Assembly (NCBI GenBank): GCA_003222235.1
Contig: QHVD01000068.1
Coordinates: forward strand, 1 to 6,152
DNA length: 6,152 bases
DNA from: Gemmatimonadota bacterium
GTDB taxonomy: Bacteria > Gemmatimonadota > Gemmatimonadetes > Gemmatimonadales > GWC2-71-9
Direction of reading: 5' to 3'
A model generated the notes under the pieces. It worked only from the letters and a program-made list of their open reading frames with translations, made no database searches and had not been told where the DNA came from. A program made the position numbers and the translations under genes. Position 1 is the first letter of the stretch. Each line of letters opens with the position of its first letter. Shown here in pieces: positions 1-6,152 of the stretch.

Positions 1-295
1 ACGCGTCGGCGCGGCTCGCGAGGAGGAAGCCGATCCCCGTGCACGCCGCTCCGGCGACGATCACGACGCGGGCCTCCAGCCGGTCCAGCAGCCACCCGAC
101 GAGCGGCACGACCAGCCCCGCCGAGAGCGCGAGGGTGGTCTGCAGCAGCGAGAGCTGCGCGCGAGTCCAGCCGAAGTGATCGAGGAGCGGGGTGAAGAAA
201 ACGCCGGCCGTGTTGTAGCCCGAACCGAAGACGAGAAACAGGGTCGCGAACAGGCTGGCGACCACGAACCAGGCCCGGCGCTCGCCGCCGGTCAC
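1..295 (-). CDS. MFS transporter, N-terminal part (runs off left edge)
   Basis: This is the first 98 codons of an inner-membrane major facilitator superfamily permease; the rest lies beyond the window. The start is a GTG at 295, preceded 7 nt upstream by GAGG; no in-frame ATG/GTG/TTG lies just upstream. Visible are a first hydrophobic helix at residues about 9-30, a second at about 46-70, the loop GWLLDRLEAR (residues 67-76), which matches the MFS motif A between TM2 and TM3, and a third helix from about 77. The acidic D71 and basic R72 of motif A are present. Substrate cannot be told from this part. An 8-codon frame (ATG at 318, stop TGA at 294-292) overlaps the GTG start, but it has no good ribosome site. 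The gene is divergent from the hybrid kinase. Family is secure; specificity is unknown. Confidence 0.85.
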   Translation of the reverse strand, partial: MTGGERRAWFVVASLFATLFLVFGSGYNTAGVFFTPLLDHFGWTRAQLSLLQTTLALSAGLVVPLVGWLLDRLEARVVIVAGAACTGIGFLLASRADA

Positions 296-566
296 GCAGA
301 CGCCTCGGCCTTCGCCATCGGCGGGACGAGAACACGGTTGACGCTGGGAGGGCAAGGCAGCGGGGAATTCAGTGCCACTGGCGCGGCGGATGCCGTCTAC
401 TCACCGCTCGGTGGGAGCTACGCCCAGGCAGATGCGGGGTCCGGTCCGAGCCCCCGCGCAGCCGGTACGCCTCAAGGCGGAAGCGAACCCCGCCGATACA
501 GGGGATGGGAAAGCAGGGTCGCCCTCGGGCCGGCAAGTGCGGATTGTCTCGGATGAAGCTTCGGCC
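296..566. other. Divergent intergenic region, no clear gene
   Basis: This 271-bp gap separates the MFS gene (minus) from the hybrid kinase (plus). A plus-strand frame is open here from an ATG at 372 and is continuous with the kinase, but about 30% of its third codon positions are A or T, against very few after 567, and its translation is a proline- and arginine-rich stretch with no domain. I therefore treat it as non-coding. A TTGACG at 338-343 resembles a sigma70 -35 element, but the best following -10 (GGGAAT at 363-368, spacer 19) is poor. No palindrome or terminator stands out. Confidence 0.55.
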
Positions 567-3014
<2,448 letters not shown>

Positions 3015-3052
3015 CCGGCGCCCCTCGGCTCGCCCTCCTCCTCGGGCGCCGG
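3015..3052. terminator. GC hairpin between convergent genes, candidate shared terminator
   Basis: A perfect 9-bp inverted repeat, CCGGCGCCC at 3015-3023 and GGGCGCCGG at 3044-3052 with a 20-nt loop, starts directly after the kinase stop codon and lies 5 bp from the stop of the convergent CheR gene. Its position suits a two-way terminator. No T-tract follows on either strand, so intrinsic termination would be weak or non-canonical; in DNA this GC-rich a chance stem is also possible. Confidence 0.45.
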
Positions 3053-3057
3053 GGCTC

Positions 3058-4896
3058 TCAGTCTCCTGGCTCCATCATCAGGATGGCGCCATGCACGCGC
3101 TTGTCGGTCCCGGCGAGCGGGACGCACGCCACGGCGCACCTGATGGCCTTCCCGCGCCGGTTGCGCCCGTCGAGCACCAGCCGGTGCCGGTCGCTGCTCC
3201 CGGCCAGGCATTCGCGCAGCGGCGTCTTCAGCTCCTCGACGGGCAGGCCGATGTCGAGAGTCAGGAAGGGCTTCCCCCGCACCTCGTCGGCGCGCAGGCC
3301 CCAGAGGTCCTCGGCCTTGCGGTTCCAGAGCTCGACCGCCAGGTTCGCGTCGAGGACGACGACCCCCGCCTCCATGCTGGCGACGATGGACTCGAGGAAG
3401 GTGTTGGCGCGGTTCAGCTCGTCCGTCCGGGCGCGCAGCTGGTCGTTCGTCGTCTGCATCTCCTCGTTGGTCGACTGCAGCTCCGCGTTCATGGTCTCCA
3501 TCTCCTCGTTGGAGGACTGCAGCTCCTCGTTGGTCGTCTCGAGCTCCTCGACGGTCGATTGCAGCTCTTCGTTGGTGGTCTGGAGCTCCTCGTTGGTCGA
3601 CTGCAGCTCCTCGTAGGCCGTCTCCAGCTCGGAGTGCGACCGCTCGACCTCCTCGCGGAGCTGCGCGTAGCGAGTGACGTCCGTGAAGGTGATCGCCGCC
3701 CCGAGCGGCTGGCCGCCGTCGTCGCGCAGCGTCGTGACCAGCACGTCGTAGTATCGGGTCTGCCCGTTGGGGCTCGACCGCTCGACGTTCGTCACCCCAG
3801 CTGGCCGGCGCTCCGCGAGCGCCCGCTCGATCAGCGGGCGCAGCTCAACGGGCCGATAGCACAGCTCCACGTCGCGCAAGGGCCGCCCGACGTCCCGGGC
3901 GCTCAGCCCGAAGCGGGCACGCATCAGCTCGTTGGCGAGCACGATCGTATCGTTCGCATCCACCACCACCTGGCCCACCGAGACGGCGTCCATCGCGAGC
4001 GCGCGCAGCCGCACTCCCTGCGCCGTGCTGGTTTCGGCCTCCGCATCGCCGCCCTGGGCGAACGTCGGGCGATCGGCGAGGTTGACCTTCGGCGTCCTCA
4101 TGAAGATACGCTGCTTCAGGTTGACCGGCGTGAACAGGTTGGCGTGCATGAGGAGCATCTCCGCCTGCCCCAGGATGACGAAACCCGTCTCGTTGAGCGC
4201 GAAGTGGAATCGGTCGAGGATCTGCCGCTGCGCCTCGAGGTTGAAGTAGATGAGGGTGTTGCGGCATGCGAGCAGGTCGAGATGCGAGATGGGCGCATCC
4301 GCGATCAGGTCCAGGCGTCCGAAGATGATCGGCCGGCGCAGCTCGTGGCGAAAGACGTAGCGGGCCGCCGCGCGCTCGAAGTACTTCTCGCGGAGGTCGG
4401 CGGAAACGGGCTCGAGATCCTCGAGGCTATAGCTCCCCTGGCGGGCCTGCGAGATCGCGTCCTCGTCGACGTCGGTGGCGAAGAGCTTCACTCGCTGGCA
4501 GAAGGCCTCGGTGCCGAGCAGCTCCGCGAACGCGATCGCGAGACTGTACACCTCCTGGCCGCCGGCGCACCCGGCGCTCCAGACGCGGATCGGTCCGGCG
4601 GTCTTGGCGGCGAGCAGCTTCGGCAGGATGTCGGTGCGCAGGCATTCCCACGCTGGAGCGTCGCGGAAGAAGCTCGAGACGTTGATCAGCATGGTGTTGA
4701 AGAGGGCGGCGAACTCCTCGGGATGCACGTCGAGGTAGTCGACGTAGTCGCCGAAGCCCCGCAGGTTGAGCGCCTCTACGCGCTTGGTCACACGCCGCGC
4801 GATGCTCGGCCGCTTGTACCCGGTGAAGTCGAATCCACGTGTGTTACGGAGATGCTCGAGGAGCGCCTCGAGCATGCGGCCCTCTTCCGCTTCCAT
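3058..4896 (-). CDS. cheR: CheR-type methyltransferase with PAS-coiled coil-PAS tail
   Basis: This 612-residue protein should transfer methyl groups from S-adenosylmethionine to glutamates of a receptor-like partner. The N-terminal helical CheR domain includes GYKRPSIARR (26-35) and INVSSFFR, matching the CheR TxFFR motif with Ser for Thr and the conserved arginine at R78. The SAM-binding domain shows WSAGCAGGQEVYSLAI (106-121), where the usual GEE reads GQE, then FATDVDEDAI (139-148) and LLACRNTLIYFN (208-219). A PAS domain spans about 294-408, a heptad coil of repeated EELQSTN/EELQTTN units about 410-500, and a second PAS about 501-607. This order matches CheB-CheR-PAS fusions, but CheB is a separate gene here and no HisKA/HATPase follows. 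The start is the ATG at 4896, sharing one base with the cheB stop (TGATG), so translation is probably coupled; no strong Shine-Dalgarno is seen, only AAGGGG 11 nt upstream. The frame stays open across cheB up to 5568, but that extension is a shadow rich in Arg, Gly and Pro. No TPR or receiver domain is present. Confidence 0.9.
   Translation of the reverse strand: MEAEEGRMLEALLEHLRNTRGFDFTGYKRPSIARRVTKRVEALNLRGFGDYVDYLDVHPEEFAALFNTMLINVSSFFRDAPAWECLRTDILPKLLAAKTAGPIRVWSAGCAGGQEVYSLAIAFAELLGTEAFCQRVKLFATDVDEDAISQARQGSYSLEDLEPVSADLREKYFERAAARYVFRHELRRPIIFGRLDLIADAPISHLDLLACRNTLIYFNLEAQRQILDRFHFALNETGFVILGQAEMLLMHANLFTPVNLKQRIFMRTPKVNLADRPTFAQGGDAEAETSTAQGVRLRALAMDAVSVGQVVVDANDTIVLANELMRARFGLSARDVGRPLRDVELCYRPVELRPLIERALAERRPAGVTNVERSSPNGQTRYYDVLVTTLRDDGGQPLGAAITFTDVTRYAQLREEVERSHSELETAYEELQSTNEELQTTNEELQSTVEELETTNEELQSSNEEMETMNAELQSTNEEMQTTNDQLRARTDELNRANTFLESIVASMEAGVVVLDANLAVELWNRKAEDLWGLRADEVRGKPFLTLDIGLPVEELKTPLRECLAGSSDRHRLVLDGRNRRGKAIRCAVACVPLAGTDKRVHGAILMMEPGD
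3427..3636 (-). repeat. 21-bp-period coding repeat (heptad coiled coil)
   Basis: Inside the CheR gene, residues about 421-490 consist of about ten 7-residue units of the type (E/A)ELQ(S/T)(T/S)N, written by imperfect 21-bp direct repeats (for example CTGCAGCTCCTCGTTGG on the plus strand, recurring with small changes). It forms a long parallel coiled coil between the two PAS domains, as is typical of the CheB-CheR-PAS family. Codons vary among units, so the repeat is held at the protein level rather than being a recent tandem expansion. Confidence 0.85.
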
Positions 4897-5480
4897 CACT
4901 GCGCCTGCCCCTTCATCACCAGCGTCACCAGCGCGGGCGCGATCTCCTCGAGCGGCAAGACGAAGTCGACGTTGCCGCTGTCGATGGCGGCGCCGGGCAT
5001 GCCGAAGAACTCCGATGTCCTCTGATCCTGCGCGAGGACGGTGCCGCCCATCTTCTTGATGGCCTTGACCCCCATCGAGCCGTCGCCGCCGCTGCCGGAG
5101 AGCACGACGGCGATCGCTCGGTGCTCGTAGCCCGCCGCCACCGACTCGAACAGGAGGTCCGCGGAGGGGCGCACGAAGTGCACCAGCTCGGTTTGCGTGA
5201 GGGAGAGGCTGCCGTCGCCGTTCAGCAGCAGGTGCCGGTTGGGCGGAGCGATGTAGACCCTTCCGGGGACCAGGTGGTCCCCGTCCTCGGCCTGCTTCAC
5301 CTCCAGGCGCGTGCGGCGATTCAGGATGTCGGCCATCAGGCTTCGGTGGCGCGGGTCGAGGTGCTGCACCACGAGGATGCCGGCCGGGAACCCGGCCGGC
5401 AGGTCGGCGAGCACGCTGCTGAGTGCAGTGAGTCCCCCCGCCGACGCGGCAAGCGCGACCACGTCGAAGGCGGCGTCCAC
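4896..5480 (-). CDS. cheB: Stand-alone CheB-type protein-glutamate methylesterase domain
   Basis: This 194-residue protein is a bare CheB C-terminal catalytic domain, without the N-terminal receiver of classic CheB. Such domains hydrolyse glutamate methyl esters on receptors and may deamidate glutamine. The catalytic triad can be placed: S13 in ALAASAGG, H40 in VVQHLDP and D133 in LSGSGGDGSMG. Their spacing (27 and 93 residues) is close to that of known CheB. Other family marks are GRVYIAPPNRHLLL (73-86), RPSADLLFES and the end motif TSEFFGMPGAAI. The start is a GTG at 5480 with GGGAGG 6 nt upstream, which sits in a hairpin. The gene overlaps cheR by one base, so the two are almost surely one operon. 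With no receiver, activity is not set by CheA phosphorylation of this chain; control may lie in CheR-PAS contacts or in expression (inference). An alanine stands where the family usually has glycine before the catalytic Ser. Confidence 0.92.
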   Translation of the reverse strand: MDAAFDVVALAASAGGLTALSSVLADLPAGFPAGILVVQHLDPRHRSLMADILNRRTRLEVKQAEDGDHLVPGRVYIAPPNRHLLLNGDGSLSLTQTELVHFVRPSADLLFESVAAGYEHRAIAVVLSGSGGDGSMGVKAIKKMGGTVLAQDQRTSEFFGMPGAAIDSGNVDFVLPLEEIAPALVTLVMKGQAQ

Positions 5481-5486
5481 GACAGG

Positions 5487-5507
5487 CCTCCCGGCCGGAC
5501 CGGGAGG
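5487..5507 (-). promoter_or_regulatory. Hairpin covering the cheB Shine-Dalgarno
   Basis: In the minus-strand transcript an 8-bp perfect stem forms between CCUCCCGG (5507-5500) and CCGGGAGG (5494-5487) with a 5-nt loop UCCGG. The 3' arm contains the GGGAGG ribosome site for cheB, and the GTG start follows after 6 nt (CCUGUC). The stem is all G-C except one A-U pair, so it should hide the ribosome site unless opened by a protein, another RNA strand or translation. The pairing is directly visible; the regulatory role is inferred. Confidence 0.5.
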
Positions 5508-5536
5508 GCGGTGAGCCCGTCTGTTCCCGGCCGGCG

Positions 5537-5556
5537 GCCACCCTAGGACGGGTGGC
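5537..5556. promoter_or_regulatory. 20-bp palindrome over the cheB -10, candidate operator
   Basis: GCCACCCtaggacGGGTGGC is a 7-bp perfect inverted repeat with a 6-bp centre. It covers the proposed -10 and most of the -10/-35 spacer of the cheB promoter, a usual place for a dimeric repressor, or for a MerR-family activator that acts from the spacer. The neighbouring MerR-like gene is the obvious candidate binder. The symmetry is seen; its use as an operator is inference. Confidence 0.4.
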
Positions 5557-5568
5557 GGCGACCGTCAA
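5540..5568 (-). promoter_or_regulatory. Candidate sigma70-type promoter of cheB-cheR
   Basis: On the minus strand TTGACG (5568-5563) matches five of six consensus -35 bases. A 17-bp spacer then leads to TAGGGT (5545-5540), which keeps the first, second and last -10 bases. Transcription would begin near 5533, giving a leader of about 50 nt that contains the hairpin over the cheB ribosome site. The weak -10 suggests an activator may be needed. It lies in the 130-bp gap after the MerR-like gene, so the pair could also be read from further upstream. Confidence 0.45.
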
Positions 5569-5610
5569 GCAAGCCTCGCCCGTGGCCCGTCCGAGCCATC
5601 CATATGTGCG

Positions 5611-6057
5611 TCATGACTTGAGCCGCCGCCTGGCGGCGTCGAGGTCCAGGACCACCCACAGGACGACGTCGTCGGGAGGGCGTTGGCTCCGTCGCGGCGA
5701 GGCGAGGACCTCCCAGTGACGCGCCCCGCGCGGGCTCAGGCCCGCCACGTGGAGCCGGCCGTCGCGCGTGCGGGCCAGTCGGAGCGCGCCGATGGTGCGC
5801 AGGAACGCGGGCGGCCGGGTCCTGAGAAAGCGCAGGAAGCGTGCCGCGCCCCGCACCGTCAGCCCGACGCCGACCAGCTCGTTCGCCAGCACGAACTCGA
5901 TCAGGTTGTCGTCGGAGTACAGGCGCGGCTTCCCGGCGCCGACGGGGTCGGCGATCTCCGGCCGCACGACACGCTTCTCCGCCCAGTCGATGACCTGCCG
6001 CGGCTGGAGGCCGACCTTCGCACACACTGCGGCGCGGGAGTGGCCACGAGGAGGCAT
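5611..6057 (-). CDS. MerR-like helix-turn-helix transcriptional regulator
   Basis: A small DNA-binding protein of 148 residues from the ATG at 6057. Residues about 8-78 fit the MerR winged helix-turn-helix: SRAAVCAKVGLQPRQVIDWAEK (helices 1-2, W25), then a wing ending in PRLYSDDNL (R45-L46-Y47) and a helix pair through VGVGLTVRGAARFL. The C-terminal 70 residues hold no cysteine pairs, so a metal- or redox-sensing MerR is unlikely; the tail (DDVVLWVVLDLDAARRR) is not a ligand domain I recognise. Start choice is uncertain: AAGGAG lies 15 nt upstream of the ATG, too far to be ideal. An in-frame GTG at 6081 and a TTG at 6132 are alternatives, and the frame from 6132 would add AAA AAA AAA near its start. 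The gene is co-directional with cheB-cheR, 130 bp upstream, and may regulate them (inference). Confidence 0.8.
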   Translation of the reverse strand: MPPRGHSRAAVCAKVGLQPRQVIDWAEKRVVRPEIADPVGAGKPRLYSDDNLIEFVLANELVGVGLTVRGAARFLRFLRTRPPAFLRTIGALRLARTRDGRLHVAGLSPRGARHWEVLASPRRSQRPPDDVVLWVVLDLDAARRRLKS

Positions 6058-6152
6058 ATACGTACCCGTGTGCTCCTTCACGCTCCGCGTCAATAGCGCG
6101 CGCCCCACGGCTTTTTTTTTCGCGCCTCCCAAATGTGCGGGAGCAGGTTGCG
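6058..6152. other. Upstream region of the MerR-like gene
   Basis: This 95-bp stretch at the right edge has a run of nine T at 6112-6120 (A on the coding strand of the regulator), a 5-bp inverted repeat CTCCC/GGGAG at 6126-6130 and 6139-6143, and on the minus strand a TTGACG at 6093-6088. A good -10 does not follow at normal spacing (CACGGG at 17 bp), so a promoter is not established. No convincing hairpin stands before the T run, so it is not called a terminator. Confidence 0.4.

Noticed and set aside
292..318. Eight-codon upstream peptide overlapping the MFS start
   Set aside because: It has no ribosome site of its own, and a frame this short is expected by chance.
338..368. TTGACG as a promoter for the hybrid kinase
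   Set aside because: The -35 match is good, but no acceptable -10 follows at 16-18 bp; GGGAAT at 19 bp is weak, so it is not called.
3427..3636. Tandem 21-bp units as a satellite or CRISPR-like array
   Set aside because: The units are contiguous, in frame and encode a known type of heptad coil; there are no spacers.
3091..5025. 644-codon plus-strand open frame opposite cheR
   Set aside because: Its apparent hydrophobic repeats are the complement of the CheR coiled-coil repeat; the minus strand holds clear CheR and PAS motifs.
4897..5568. 224-codon N-terminal extension of cheR overlapping cheB
   Set aside because: It is an Arg/Gly/Pro-rich out-of-frame reading of cheB without any domain, and a proper ATG lies at 4896 at the cheB stop.
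6065..6093. TTGACG-N17-CACGGG as promoter of a leaderless regulator mRNA
   Set aside because: The spacing would put the transcription start at the ATG, but CACGGG matches almost none of the -10 consensus.

Overview
The window is about 6.1 kb of very GC-rich bacterial DNA with dense genes and strongly G/C-biased third codon positions. It fits a chromosomal region of a GC-rich Gram-negative, soil or sediment type bacterium (Deltaproteobacteria/Myxococcota, Methylomirabilota/Rokubacteria or similar). No rRNA or other phylogenetic marker is present, so the lineage is only a guess. I see no tRNA, insertion sequence, CRISPR array, phage gene or replication origin.

Layout from left to right: (1) the N-terminal 98 codons of a major facilitator superfamily transporter on the minus strand, cut by the left edge; (2) a 271-bp divergent intergenic region; (3) a plus-strand membrane hybrid histidine kinase, order TM/DUF4118-like, PAS, GAF, HisKA, HATPase_c, REC, 815 residues; (4) a 43-bp convergent gap holding a GC hairpin; (5) on the minus strand, read right to left, a MerR-like DNA-binding protein, a promoter region of about 130 bp, a stand-alone CheB methylesterase domain, and a CheR methyltransferase with two PAS domains separated by a long heptad coiled coil. 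The CheB and CheR genes overlap by one base (TGATG).

Both signalling units are of the soluble or membrane PAS-sensor type. CheB and CheR would remove and add methyl groups on glutamate side chains. In many bacteria the same domains are fused as CheB-CheR-PAS-coil-PAS, often followed by a histidine kinase. Here that protein is split after CheB and ends after the second PAS, with no kinase module. The only kinase in view is the convergent hybrid kinase, so a functional pairing is possible but is inference. No chemoreceptor, CheA, CheW or flagellar gene is in the window, so the methylation target is unknown.

The least ordinary part is the non-coding leader of the CheB-CheR pair (about 5481-5568). 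It has a sigma70-like promoter, a 20-bp palindrome over the -10 element, and a strong hairpin whose 3' arm is the Shine-Dalgarno sequence of cheB. Together with the adjacent MerR-like gene this looks like a locally regulated methylation module. I found no wholly new system; the parts are known families in a somewhat unusual split arrangement.
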